DNA of 64,000 nucleotides from Streptomyces sp. NBC_00335. GTDB lineage: Bacteria > Actinomycetota > Actinomycetes > Streptomycetales > Streptomycetaceae. Under the pieces are notes generated by a model. That model was given only the letters and a program-made list of their open reading frames with translations, searched no databases and had not been told where the DNA came from. This document shows positions 1 through 13,822 of this stretch, one piece after another; the stretch's first letter is position 1, and every line of letters starts with the position of its first letter. Location of the stretch: assembly GCF_036127095.1 (NCBI RefSeq), contig NZ_CP108006.1, positions 7,803,501 to 7,867,500 of the forward strand, in the 5' to 3' direction. Position numbers and translations under genes: made by a program.

Positions 1-387
1 CGTCGTGTCCGTGACGTAGTTCGTGCAGCCGCCGCTGCCCGGACCGCCGCCGGGCTGGAGCCAGAAGCCGGCCACGACCTTGATGTTGTTCGCGTTGGCG
101 GCGTCGAACAGCTGGGCGCTGCTGCCGTCGGTGCCCCAGGTGCGGATGGTGTTGGCGCCCAGCGACTTCACGTCGGGGAGCAGGCGCGCGGCATCGGCGG
201 GGGAAGGGCCCCAGGTGACGCCCTTGACGAGGTACGGAGAACCGTTCACGGTCAGCCGCCAGTTGCCCTGGGAGCCGGTCACCTTGACCACGCCGGCGGC
301 GGCCTGGGCCGGGCCGGCGGGGACGAGGGTGGCAGCGCCCGCGAGCAGGGCGGCGGTGGCCACCGTGCTGCGCATGCGGGTGAGCAT
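1..387 (-). CDS. secreted glycosidase-like TIM-barrel protein (3' end outside window)
   Basis: Only the first 129 codons are present; the gene runs off the window at base 1. The ATG at 387 sits 7 nt after a perfect AAGGAGG (395-401), which decides the start over the second ATG four codons later. Residues 1-30 form a Sec signal peptide (MLTRMRS, then an Ala/Leu-rich core ending PAQAA). The mature part holds NGSPYLVKGVTWG and GANTIRTWG, which resemble the first strands of TIM-barrel glycoside hydrolases or glucanosyltransferases of the GH2/GH72-like type. It lies 41 bp downstream of the DUF1996 gene on the same strand, so the two may share a transcript. The exact GH family cannot be assigned from this fragment. 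Confidence 0.7.
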   Translation of the reverse strand, partial: MLTRMRSTVATAALLAGAATLVPAGPAQAAAGVVKVTGSQGNWRLTVNGSPYLVKGVTWGPSPADAARLLPDVKSLGANTIRTWGTDGSSAQLFDAANANNIKVVAGFWLQPGGGPGSGGCTNYVTDTT

Positions 388-428
388 GCAGGAACCTCCT
401 TGGGAGAGGGTGGGGGGAAGCGCAGTGC

Positions 429-1502
429 CTACGGGAGGCGGCCGTCGGGGCCGAGCACGGTGCCGGCCTCCGGGTGGTACTGGTCGAAGCCGCGGTTGTT
501 GCACTGCAGGCCGCCCTTGATGCACTGGTCGACCATGGCCTTCAGCGTGCGCTCGTCCCACGCGTTGAAGAAGTCGTAGTGGAAGGAGTGGCCGGACCCG
601 CTGGCCAGCCTGACCTGCGACATGTCCCCGCTGACCGGGAAGGCCATCTTGAACTCGACCATCGGGACCGCGACCGGGTGGGAGGCCGGGCAGACGTTGT
701 CGTTGTTGCCGGGCTTGGTGACCGGGTAGGCCATGTGGGCCTTGTGGTCCGGTGTGTCGAGGTTCTTGCCGTCCCAGCAACTGGGCGACTGCATGCGGAT
801 GTTGAGCTGGGTGCCGGCCGGGCAGTTGGCCGGGAACTCGGTGTTCTTGAAGCTGTTGCCGCACTCCCAGCCCTCGACCCAGCCCTTGTGCCCGCGGAAC
901 TCCGCCGCGGTCTGGGTCGGGCTGCCGACGAGGAACCGCAGACCCTTGGGGAAGGGGCGCACGCTCGTGTAGTCGGTGACCCCGGTCTTGTAGTAGATGA
1001 CCTGGGGGCCGGTGGGCAGGACCTTCTGGCTGCCGTTGAAGAGCGTCGGCATCCAGTAGCCGGACAGGTCGCCGACCGCGGTGCAGGCCGTGCCTCCTGC
1101 GCTGAGCGAGGCGGTGGTGCTGTTGGCGTTCGTGCCGGTGTTGCCCATGAAGGTGTGGTCGTGGGAGGCGCCGGGCCGGCCCGCGTAGACGATCGGGTCG
1201 TCCGGTGCGGTCTTGGTGACCGAGCAGTTGGCCTGGAACTCGTGGAAGTACCGGTCCGGCGGGTTGTTCCAGGACGGGGTCACACCGGTGACCTGCGGAA
1301 CGGCCGGGATGTAGCCGTCACCGTCGGGGTCGTCGCCGCCGGCGAGCGGGGCCGCGGCGGCATGGTTCATGTTCGTGTGGGCGGTGCCGGCGTCGGGTGT
1401 CGCCTGCGCGGTGAGCGCCGTGGCGCCGAGACCGGCGGCAGCGGTCACGGCGATGGCCGCCGAGACCAGGAATGCGGACAGGGTCCGCGGTCGGAGATTC
1501 AT
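429..1502 (-). CDS. secreted DUF1996 domain protein
   Basis: A 357-residue secreted protein. Residues 1-35 are a signal peptide ending near AQATPDAG. The mature part has the DUF1996 hallmarks: an early FHEFQANC segment, the His-rich GASHDHTFMG motif, WMPTL, WECGNS, SPSCWDG with a following PDHKAHMAYP, and HYDFFNAW near the C terminus. DUF1996 proteins are secreted by actinomycetes and fungi; their function is not established, although they often occur near carbohydrate-active enzymes, as here. A good Shine-Dalgarno (AAGGAG) precedes the ATG at 1502. A LacI-type palindrome lies about 48 bp upstream, so sugar-responsive control is plausible. The family call is secure; any enzymatic role is unknown. 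Confidence 0.9.
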   Translation of the reverse strand: MNLRPRTLSAFLVSAAIAVTAAAGLGATALTAQATPDAGTAHTNMNHAAAAPLAGGDDPDGDGYIPAVPQVTGVTPSWNNPPDRYFHEFQANCSVTKTAPDDPIVYAGRPGASHDHTFMGNTGTNANSTTASLSAGGTACTAVGDLSGYWMPTLFNGSQKVLPTGPQVIYYKTGVTDYTSVRPFPKGLRFLVGSPTQTAAEFRGHKGWVEGWECGNSFKNTEFPANCPAGTQLNIRMQSPSCWDGKNLDTPDHKAHMAYPVTKPGNNDNVCPASHPVAVPMVEFKMAFPVSGDMSQVRLASGSGHSFHYDFFNAWDERTLKAMVDQCIKGGLQCNNRGFDQYHPEAGTVLGPDGRLP

Positions 1503-1549
1503 CGTCCAGCTCCTTCTGAGGGACGGAGGGCGAGGGAGGCCCGAGATGG

Positions 1550-1561
1550 GAGAGCGCTCTC
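1550..1561. promoter_or_regulatory. LacI-family-type operator palindrome GAGAGCGCTCTC
   Basis: This is a perfect 12-bp inverted repeat centred on GCGC, flanked by further partial symmetry (G1548/C1563). It lies upstream of the DUF1996 gene. Streptomyces LacI/GalR regulators of polysaccharide utilisation (CebR and relatives) bind near-identical palindromes with an AGCGCT core. Binding and the identity of the regulator are inferred; no LacI gene is inside the window. Confidence 0.55.
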
Positions 1562-1625
1562 TCGGATGGCCCGGAAAACGCGGGGCGGCCGGCAGCCGCC
1601 CCGCGAACCGGGGGTCAGGGGTGGA

Positions 1626-3815
<2,190 letters not shown>

Positions 3816-4140
3816 GCGGGGCTACTCCTGACGTTGTGGATCCGGGGGGATCGAAGCGTGAGTGAACTGCCCGGCGCCGGGGCCGTCAAGGGTTTGCACG
3901 TTCATGAACTGAAGATCCAACGGTGTGTCAAACCCGCATCAGGCCTGTGAACTTGAGGTTTCTTCAATCCTTGTGAAAAGTGTTGACGAAAAAACTTCAC
4001 AGGACTCTACTGAGGCTCTGACCGCTCCGTCTCGCCGTGCCCGCTACGGGGAGGCGGAGCTCAGGCCGAGAGTCTTCGCTGCGTTCGGAGAGTGGGGCCC
4101 GATGGCCGGCCCGGTGTTGCCGCGCGTTCGTTACTTGTCG
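3816..4140 (-). promoter_or_regulatory. AT-richer upstream region of the discoidin gene
   Basis: No credible gene lies in this 325-bp gap. It is the upstream region of the 1626-3815 gene and is noticeably A+T richer than its surroundings. On the minus strand a TTGACA occurs at 3923-3928. Two symmetric elements are visible: the palindrome GTTCATGAAC at 3900-3909, and an imperfect inverted repeat with arms 3968-3981 (TCCTTGTGAAAAGT) and 3994-4004 (ACTTCACAGGA). These are candidate operators; no transcription start is assigned. Confidence 0.4.
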
Positions 4141-7097
<2,957 letters not shown>

Positions 7098-7098
<1 letters not shown>

Positions 7099-9026
7099 CA
7101 GCCCTCCTCTCGGGTCGCCGTACGAGACGTCGTGAGGGCCGCCGTACGGGTCGGCGTACGGGCCGCCGTACGGGCCGGCGCACCGATCGTGCCCGCCGTG
7201 TCCTCGACGGCTCCGCCCGGCCCGATGTACCACGTGCGGTGCGCCTCACCGGGATACGGCGGAGCGAACCGCCGCAGCTGCGAGGCCAGCACCTGTTCCG
7301 GTACGGGGTGCGCGCGCGTGGAGTTGCGGCGCATCAGCTCCGCCTCCTCGACCAGCAGCACGGCGTGGGTGACGAGCGCGTCGCGCCGCCGGGCGACCGT
7401 GCCGGCCAGACCGCGCTGCTGGGCCGTGAGGGAGGTCGCGTCCCACACCACCGTGCCGCCCCGTCGCGCGGCCGAGGCGAGTGCGGAGTCCAGCCGGTCC
7501 AGGCCCTCGCGGAGCACGTCCGCGTTGTCCCGCTGGTCCGCCCGGGCGCCCCTGGCGCCGCGCAGGTCGTCGAGACTGATGTAGGCCTCCACCCCCGGGA
7601 GGTTCCGGGCGTAGGTGCTCTTGCCGCTGCCCGAGGGTCCGCAGAGCTGTACGAGCCGGGGGAAGGAGGCGCCGTCGCGCCACCGCCAGGTCGCCGCGAC
7701 CGCCTCCTCGGCGCCGGTCAGCTTGCCCTGGCCGTAGGCGAGGCGGGCTTCGGCCCAGCAGCGGTCGGCGGCGTCGGCGTCGCCGTCACCACCGCCCGCG
7801 CCTATGCCGGCCGCGGCGAGGGCCTCGTGGAGCCCGGCCCGCAGGGGCTCCAGCGGCGCGGGCCCGAGCAGCCCCGCCTCCTCGGCGTGCAGCGCGGACC
7901 ACTCCACGCACTCCGCGGGCCCGTCGCCCCGCTCGCCGCCTTCGCCGGATCCAGGCGGCCCGACACGACCCCCGGACCCGGAGACCGCCCCCGCCAGCGC
8001 GTGCAGCACCCCCAGATCGGCCGCCTCCGCCATCCGTACGAGCCCCGCCCGCCGTTCCGCGTCCGGGTAGGGGAAGGGCTTGCGCAGCGCCGGGCAGAGC
8101 CCGACCAGGTCCGCGACCCGCCGTGCGGTGGCCATGGCGAGCGGCCCCGCCGCCAGCCGGGATGCGAGCGCGGCGCGCGGTACGCCGTGCAGGGCCGCCG
8201 CCAGGATCCCGGCCAGCCGCTCCTCGCCGGACCTGCGCACGCCCAACCCGTCGATGCGGTCCGCGACTTCGGCGACCAGCTGCTCGACTCGGGCCGCCTC
8301 GACCGCGGTCTCGGCCCCCAGCGCCGTGTCCGCCCCCACCGCGCGCAGCAGCCCGGCCGCGTCCGGATCCGCGCCCGACCGGGCGTCCCAGAGGGCGGCC
8401 GCCGGACCGAGCCCGTTCGCCACCACCTGGGCGTACATCCAGTGCGTGTCCGTCTGCACGTGCCCGCCCCGCACCCATTTGGCCACGCGGTGCCCGAACT
8501 CGGCGCGTTCGAAGCCCTCCGTCGTGCGGACGACGTACCCCTCCTGCCGCGTCGTGTCGAGCCGCAGGCGGCGCAGCGCGCGCTCGTCGAAGACACCGCG
8601 CCACAGGACGCGCGGTCCCGGGACCCCGAGACCGCGCAGGAAGAGCACCGTCCGGTCCCAGTCCAGGCAATGGTCGCCGTCCCACACCGAGAACCCGTAG
8701 AACCACGCGTCGAGTTCCTCGTACGCGAGCGAGTGCCGGGCGTAGACGTTCTCCCCGCACACCCGCCAGCCGGCGGGGATCCCCGGGCCGATACGACTCT
8801 GCAGGCCCTTCACCCAGGCCCGCGAGGGATGGTGGCCCGAGTCGAGCGAGCGCGCGTGCAGGCCGTCGGCGTAGAGGGTGGTGTTCTCGCCGTCGAGCTT
8901 CTCGGTGACCACGACCTCGCGCCCGGCGAACCCGGCCAGCAGGCCGGGTCCCGTGGTCCGCACGTCGTCGGACGTCGCACCGGGGGACCAGGGCAGGTGC
9001 GGAGTCCGGGGGTAGTGCGTGCGCAT
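7098..9026 (-). CDS. RNA ligase-polynucleotide kinase fusion
   Basis: A 642-residue protein. The N-terminal half is an RNA ligase of the nucleotidyltransferase superfamily: motif I EKLDGEN with the predicted AMP-accepting Lys43, motif III-like FYGF (109-112), motif IV EGYVVR (162-167) and motif V VAKWVR (181-186, Lys183). A helical middle region follows. The C-terminal half is a P-loop kinase with GPSGSGKS (463-470), SLDDLRG and VVWDATSL, resembling 5'-OH polynucleotide kinases. It probably phosphorylates 5'-OH ends and seals RNA. The ATG at 9026 follows GGAGCGG. It is the first gene of an operon, overlapping the end-processing gene by one base. The last 25 residues are a low-complexity Thr/Arg/Ala tail from a 12-bp DNA repeat. 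Domain order is ligase then kinase, the reverse of Pnkp. Confidence 0.87.
7138..7185 (-). repeat. 4 x 12-bp tandem repeat in the tail of the ligase-kinase gene
   Basis: Four tandem 12-bp units (GCCGCCGTACGG and close variants, the last most divergent) encode the Thr/Arg/Ala-rich C-terminal tail of the ligase-kinase. The unit length is a multiple of three, so copy changes keep the frame. The tail lies beyond the kinase core and looks dispensable. Confidence 0.85.
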
Positions 9027-9117
9027 GATCCGCTCCCTGCGGCCGAGGCTGGTGCACGGTCACTCTAGGGAGGCGGAACCGGCCCGGACCAGCGAATATC
9101 TCAGGACCCGACGGTGA

Positions 9118-9783
9118 TCAGTACCCGACGGTGAAGCGCTTGCCCGGGTGCGCGTCGCGCTCGATCTCGTCCAGCAGGGCGACCGCGAAGTCCTCCGTGG
9201 AGATCAGGCTGTTTCCGTGGTCGTCCACGACCAGGTCGTCGAGCCCCAGCCGGTACGCGCCCGTCCGGGTGCCCGGCTCGATCGTGGCGGCGGGGCTGAG
9301 GCTGGTCCAGTGGACCTCCTCCACCGGAACGGTCCGCAGGAAGTCGAGGGCGTCCCCGTGGGCGTGCATGACGGCGACGATCGGCGCCGGAATCCCGGCC
9401 TGGTCCCAGACCTTCGGTCCGCCGGGGGTGCGCAGGGAGCCGGCCCCGCCGACGGTGACCACGCGCGGCCGGGGCCCGTCCGCACCGAGGGCCTGCACAC
9501 CGCCGATCAGCGCCTTCGCCGCGCCGACCAGCGTGCCGGGGTCCCCGGAGCCCGGACCGTAGGCGCTGACCACCACGTCCTGCCCTGCCGCGGCCTGGGT
9601 CACGGACGCGGGGTCGAGGACGTTGCCGCGGACGACGGTGACGTCCGCGGAGCTGGCGTCGGACTCGGCGAAGTGTGCGGGATCGCGCACGACGGCCGTG
9701 ACCTCGTGCCCGCGCCCGAGGGCTTCGTGCAGCACGCGGGATCCGACGGTGCCGGTCGCGCCGAAGAGAGCGATCTTCGCCAT
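9118..9783 (-). CDS. NAD(P)H-binding atypical short-chain dehydrogenase (NmrA/YwnB-like)
   Basis: A 221-residue cytoplasmic protein of the atypical SDR type. The N terminus has the dinucleotide-binding strand-turn GATGTVGS (residues 8-15) followed by RGHEVTAVVRDP, and later VVSAYGP and VVTVGGAGSL, as in YwnB/YesF-like NAD(P)H-binding proteins that act as flavin or quinone-linked reductases or redox sensors. The classical Tyr-x3-Lys catalytic pair is not evident, so enzymatic activity is uncertain. The ATG at 9783 has CCAGGAG 7-9 bases ahead. An upstream in-frame ATG at 9963 would add 60 residues of non-homologous, repeat-derived sequence and is not favoured. It lies 91 bp from the repair operon on the same strand with no evident functional link. 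Confidence 0.85.
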   Translation of the reverse strand: MAKIALFGATGTVGSRVLHEALGRGHEVTAVVRDPAHFAESDASSADVTVVRGNVLDPASVTQAAAGQDVVVSAYGPGSGDPGTLVGAAKALIGGVQALGADGPRPRVVTVGGAGSLRTPGGPKVWDQAGIPAPIVAVMHAHGDALDFLRTVPVEEVHWTSLSPAATIEPGTRTGAYRLGLDDLVVDDHGNSLISTEDFAVALLDEIERDAHPGKRFTVGY

Positions 9784-9889
9784 GGCCACTCCTGGAGGTG
9801 GGGGCTGGAGGGCCCCGGTCGGGGTCCGCCGGGCCCATCCAAGCGAATCCCGCCTCCCGGACCCGGCAGCGCCACGCGGTCTGTGACAC

Positions 9890-9985
9890 GTGGGCAGTGA
9901 CAGGCGGTCAGTGACACGAGGTCCGCGACAGGCGGTCAGCGAAACGCGCTCAGTGGAACGCACTCAGTGAAACGCGCTCAGTGGC
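9890..9985. repeat. degenerate short tandem repeat (CAGTGA/CTCAGTG units)
   Basis: A run of irregular 13-17-bp units sharing the core TCAGTG or CAGTGA, mostly preceded by GCG (for example CGCGCTCAGTGGAACG and CACTCAGTGAAACG), lies between two minus-strand genes and overlaps the 3' end of the next gene, including its stop codon. I see no protein-coding meaning. It could be a slipped-strand expansion or a spent operator array. Confidence 0.6.
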
Positions 9986-10484
9986 ACAGCGCCACGATCG
10001 CCGGATCCACCGTCCCCCGGGCCGCCGCGCACAGCGGCGCCATGTCGTACGACCGGATCGGCGCGGGCTTGGAGCGACGGGCCTTCGCGGCGGGAGCCGC
10101 GGGCTTCTTCGGCGCGGCCCGCCGGGGCCGCTCCGGCCGGTGTCGCGGCGCGGCGGGCTTCACCCGGCTGCGCGCCCGGGCGGCCGGCGCCGCGGGCGCG
10201 GCGGGCCGTGGAGCAACAGCGGCCCCGGGCAAGGCAATCGGGGGCTCCTCGGGCACCGGATCCGTATCCTGCACGACCTGCGGCAGCGACCCCAGCGGCC
10301 AGGCCTCGGTCGCCGGTCCCGGCAGGCCCGTCCGCAGCCCGGTCGGTGCGGGCCGCGCTCCGGTCACGGGAACGGTCCCCGGACCGGTGGCCGGGGCCAC
10401 GGTCACACATCCGGTCACACACCCGGCCGCCACGGCCAGCGCGACGATGATCAGGGGCACCCTCGGTCCCCGGCGCGACTCCAT
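9978..10484 (-). CDS. putative lipoprotein, Pro/Ala/Arg-rich, unknown function
   Basis: A 168-residue protein. The N terminus MESRRGPRVPLIIVALAVAA is a short signal sequence followed by a plausible lipobox ending at Cys (VAAGC or VTGC), so the product is probably a surface lipoprotein. The rest is low complexity: Pro/Ala-rich with an Arg/Lys-rich stretch (RHRPERPRRAAPKKP), then a short conserved-looking C terminus with two Cys (MAPLCAAARG, IVALCH). I do not recognise a domain. The start at 10484 is preferred because the signal peptide begins there; an in-frame ATG 14 codons earlier is possible. The gene ends inside the repeat patch at 9890-9985. Confidence 0.6.
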   Translation of the reverse strand: MESRRGPRVPLIIVALAVAAGCVTGCVTVAPATGPGTVPVTGARPAPTGLRTGLPGPATEAWPLGSLPQVVQDTDPVPEEPPIALPGAAVAPRPAAPAAPAARARSRVKPAAPRHRPERPRRAAPKKPAAPAAKARRSKPAPIRSYDMAPLCAAARGTVDPAIVALCH

Positions 10485-10565
10485 CCGCCCACCCTGCCCG
10501 ACGAACGCCCGCTCACCCGCACGCACTCACCCGCACGGGTGGTCCGGACTCCCCGACAGGAGGAC

Positions 10566-12311
10566 TCAGCCGCAGGTCACGCTGTCCCTCGGGGTGTAAC
10601 GGGTCTTCATCGTCTCCCGCTTGACCTCTTGCCCGCCCTTCACGAACACCCGGTCGACGGCGACGTCGAAGCCCTCCAGCGGGGACTGCGGTTCGCACTT
10701 CGGGCCGTTGTCCGTGCGGGTGGCGGGCGGCTTGACGTTCGTCCGCGGACCCTTGGCCGCGCGGATCTCGTCGTACCGCTTCGTGCCCAGGAAGGTGATG
10801 GTGATCGAGGTGTCGGTCGCCTCGGCCCGGATGTACAGGGCCTTGCCCGAGTCGTTGGCGAAGCGCAGGTCCAGGCTGCCCCACGCCACGGTGGCCTCGC
10901 GGCCCTCCGGATAGCGCTCGATGTAGAAGGAGTGCGCTCCGTACTCGACGGGCTTGACCCCGGAGAAGAACATCGCGTTGAAGACCGTGGTGGCCACCGC
11001 CGAAACGCCGCCGCCCGCGGCCTTCTCGTACTGGCCGTTGTTGATGATCAGGCCGTCGACGAAACCGTTCTCCTTCGTGCGCTCGCCGACCCGGCGGTTG
11101 AAGCTCCAGGTCTCGTCGGGCAGCACGAGCGAACCGTTGATGAGCTCCGCGGCCCGACCGATGTTCGTCGTGCGGTACGGGGCCTTCTCGAAGCCGACGG
11201 TGAAGGAGGACACCTCCTCCTTGATGCCCAGCTGTCCGACCGTGTTCGCGGTCAGCTTCGGCTGGACCTCCTCCGTGGCGACCTCGCCCGTACGCTCCGC
11301 CGCGCCCGTCCGCGTCAGCAGCGTCAGCACGGCGGCGGACAGGCCCTCTACGGCGACCCGGCGTCCGGCCCGGCCCTCCTCGGCGACGGAGACCGCGCCG
11401 GCGGAGTCCGTACGAAGCTTCGCCTCCACGGGTCCGGGCGTGGCCCGGCGCAGCGGACCGGCCAGCTGCGGGTCGGCGAGCAGCGCCTTGGAGTCGAGGC
11501 GGGGCGCGAGGCGGCCCTGCCCGTCGTCCTTGAGGGTGAGGTGCTTGGCGAGGACGGCCGGGCCGACGGGTATGCGCTTGCCCTCCACGGTCAGGGTGAC
11601 GGGCGCGGACACCGCGGGTTCGGCGAACTCCTTCAGGGCCCGCTGCGTCTCCTGCTGCCCGACGCGGGGCTCCGTGGTCCGTACGGGCAGCACGACGGGC
11701 TGCCCGTCCGCCGGCCGGGTGTAGGACGAGCGGAGCACGCCGAGGGAGCCGTCGACGTCGAGGTCGGTACCGGTGACCGGGGCCACCGCCTTGGCCTTGC
11801 CCTTCTCGAAGGAGACCGAGCCCTCCCGGGCCTCCTGCCGGGTCTTCGCGCCGAGTTCGTCCAAGGCGGCGCGGGCCGCCCTCTCGTCGAGCCGGACCGC
11901 GGGCTCAACGTCGGGATCACCGGAGGAGAACAGCCGGCCGATCACGCTGACGGGGTCGGCGCCGGACCGGGCGGCCCGGTCGACGGTGGCGCCGGTGTCC
12001 AGGGACAGACCGAGGCTTGCCGGCTGCGCCTGCTCGGTCCGCTCTCCTATCCGCAGTGCCAGCGGGGCCGCGGCGGACGGGCCGAGCTCACGGTTCAGGG
12101 TCTGCCGGGCCTCGGCGCGGCTCATCCCGCCTATGTCGATGCCGCGCACCTTCGTACCGGAGGCCACGTCGTCGCCCGCCAGCAGCAGACCCGCGGCGTA
12201 CAGCCCACCGAAGCCGAGGACCGCGACGCCGCCGGCCACGCCGGCCACGCCCGGGACGGTCCACCGTTTGCCGGTGGCCGCCGGGGTGCCCGTACGGGGT
12301 GCGCGTCGCAT
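10566..12311 (-). CDS. VanW family protein with N-terminal peptidoglycan-binding-type domains
   Basis: A 581-residue membrane-anchored protein. Residues 15-45 carry a Gly/Val-rich transmembrane anchor (VPGVAGVAGGVAVLGFGGLY). Two peptidoglycan-binding_4-type repeats follow (GIDIGGMSRAEARQTL and a later copy). The VanW domain covers roughly residues 385-500 (TTNIGRAAELINGSLVLPD, TWSFNRRVGERT, GGGVSAVATTVFNA, HSFYIERYPEG). In many VanW proteins the last motif reads GGGVCQ; the Cys is Ser here. VanW proteins are envelope proteins of unknown biochemical role; the name comes from a vancomycin-resistance cluster and does not imply resistance. The ATG at 12311 is preceded by GAGGAGAG. Confidence 0.88.
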   Translation of the reverse strand: MRRAPRTGTPAATGKRWTVPGVAGVAGGVAVLGFGGLYAAGLLLAGDDVASGTKVRGIDIGGMSRAEARQTLNRELGPSAAAPLALRIGERTEQAQPASLGLSLDTGATVDRAARSGADPVSVIGRLFSSGDPDVEPAVRLDERAARAALDELGAKTRQEAREGSVSFEKGKAKAVAPVTGTDLDVDGSLGVLRSSYTRPADGQPVVLPVRTTEPRVGQQETQRALKEFAEPAVSAPVTLTVEGKRIPVGPAVLAKHLTLKDDGQGRLAPRLDSKALLADPQLAGPLRRATPGPVEAKLRTDSAGAVSVAEEGRAGRRVAVEGLSAAVLTLLTRTGAAERTGEVATEEVQPKLTANTVGQLGIKEEVSSFTVGFEKAPYRTTNIGRAAELINGSLVLPDETWSFNRRVGERTKENGFVDGLIINNGQYEKAAGGGVSAVATTVFNAMFFSGVKPVEYGAHSFYIERYPEGREATVAWGSLDLRFANDSGKALYIRAEATDTSITITFLGTKRYDEIRAAKGPRTNVKPPATRTDNGPKCEPQSPLEGFDVAVDRVFVKGGQEVKRETMKTRYTPRDSVTCG

Positions 12312-12598
12312 GTCTGGGTCTCTCCTCGCTCCGGTGACGTGGTCGGACCGGCGGTTTTCATGCCGCCAGTCCGCCCGGGGAACGTAGCAAGATCCGTGTA
12401 ACCAGGTAATAAGGAGGTATAGGGGTGGCAAAGGGGAATGTGTCGATCTCCGTAACCCGGGGGCCGTCCGCGCTGTTGCACAGCCCGCGGGACCACCCGT
12501 GCGGAACGCCCCCGCGAGGCCCGCCCGATGACCGCGCGTCGCCCGCGCGACGGCGCCGCACGACGCCCCCGCGGTGCCCCTACGGTGAATGGAGTCCG

Positions 12599-13768
12599 AT
12601 GCCGCAGCTGACCGACGAGGACGTGACGCAGGACACGGGCGCATCCCCGGCCACACCGGAGGCCCGGTCCCACACCCAGTCCGGGGCCGAGGCCGGGGCC
12701 CGGTCCGAGGCTTCGGACCAAGCCGGGGCCCAGTCCGAGGCCCAGGCTCAACCCCCGGCCCAGGCCCAACCCCCGGCCCAGGCCACCCGTCCGGGCACCT
12801 GGATGACCCCGGAGGAGTACGGCGCCTCCCGCGCCACGCTCTGGACCGGCGCGGTCGTCCTCGTCACCGATGCCGACGGCCGCGTCCTCGTCCAGAGCGT
12901 CGACTACCGCCCCGACCGGCTGCTGCCCGGCGGCGCGGTGGACGCCGGCGAGGCACCGGCCGCGGCGGCCGCCCGCGAGATGTACGAGGAGCTCGGCGTC
13001 GAAGGCCGCTACCCGCGCGGCCTCGCCGTCGACTGGATCCCGGCCGACGCACCCGGCATGCCGCCCGGGATGGGCTTCCCCGGCGAGATCCTGCACGTCT
13101 TCGACGGCGGCACCTGGACCCGGGACCGCATCGACTCCGTCCGCCTCCCCGCACAGGAGATCACCGGCATCCACTTCGCCGAGCCGGCCGAGCTGCCCGC
13201 CCTGATGGACGCGGGAGACGCCCGCCGCGCCCTGTCCGCGCTGCGGGCCCGGATCAACGGAGGCGGCGCCGCCCTGCTGGAAGACGGCCGCCCCACCGCC
13301 CCCACCGCGCTCGACCGGCTCGGCGTCCTGCGCAGCCGCCGCGTCCCGCTGCACGGCACCTGGCACCCGGGTCCCGTCCCCGGGCACCTGACGCCACGGG
13401 ACCCCGCAGGCTGGCTCTTCGCCCCCGACGGGCGCGTCCTGCTGCTCGTCGCCCGCGCCACCGGCGCCGCCCACCTCCCCTCCCCGACGGCGGGCCGCAC
13501 CGCGGCCGCGCTCCCGCTCGGGTACCGGTACGCCGACCAGGGCGCCCACCCGCGCACCGCGGCCCGGCTCACGGCGCTGCCCCCGGGCCCGGACCCGGCG
13601 TACGCCCGGCTGCTGGCCACCCCCGAACAGGTCCGCGAACTCAGCGACTGGGGCCCGGCGGGCCACGAGGAACTCGCCGCCGTGTACGCCGCCCGCGCCC
13701 ACCTGTCCCTCCCGCAGCCGCCCCGCACCCCGCCGACGGAACTCCCCGCGGAGGGCTGCCACTGGTGA
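12599..13768 (+). CDS. NUDIX hydrolase with a degenerate second NUDIX-like half
   Basis: A 389-residue protein. After an Ala/Gln/Pro-rich N-terminal tail built from 18-bp repeats (QPPAQA units), residues 68-220 form a NUDIX domain whose box starts GGAVDAGE and ends REMYEELG, fitting Gx5Ex7REx2EExG. The C-terminal half (GWLFAPDGRVLLL, then YARLLATPEQVRELSDWG) resembles a second NUDIX domain but lacks its box, as if deleted internally. Likely role: hydrolysis of a nucleoside diphosphate derivative; the substrate is unknown. The start is uncertain: the ATG at 12599 has only a weak GGAG, whereas the in-frame GTG at 12425 has a perfect AAGGAGG seven bases ahead and would add 58 residues. Confidence 0.8.
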   Translation: MPQLTDEDVTQDTGASPATPEARSHTQSGAEAGARSEASDQAGAQSEAQAQPPAQAQPPAQATRPGTWMTPEEYGASRATLWTGAVVLVTDADGRVLVQSVDYRPDRLLPGGAVDAGEAPAAAAAREMYEELGVEGRYPRGLAVDWIPADAPGMPPGMGFPGEILHVFDGGTWTRDRIDSVRLPAQEITGIHFAEPAELPALMDAGDARRALSALRARINGGGAALLEDGRPTAPTALDRLGVLRSRRVPLHGTWHPGPVPGHLTPRDPAGWLFAPDGRVLLLVARATGAAHLPSPTAGRTAAALPLGYRYADQGAHPRTAARLTALPPGPDPAYARLLATPEQVRELSDWGPAGHEELAAVYAARAHLSLPQPPRTPPTELPAEGCHW

Positions 13769-13822
13769 GCGCAGAGCGGCTCAATCCCCGGTCCGCGGGC
13801 CCCGGTCCCGCAGCATGAGGGA

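Noticed and set aside
10566..12311. VanW protein as evidence of vancomycin resistance
   Set aside because: VanW-domain proteins are widespread in actinomycetes without vanHAX genes, and none of those genes is in the window.
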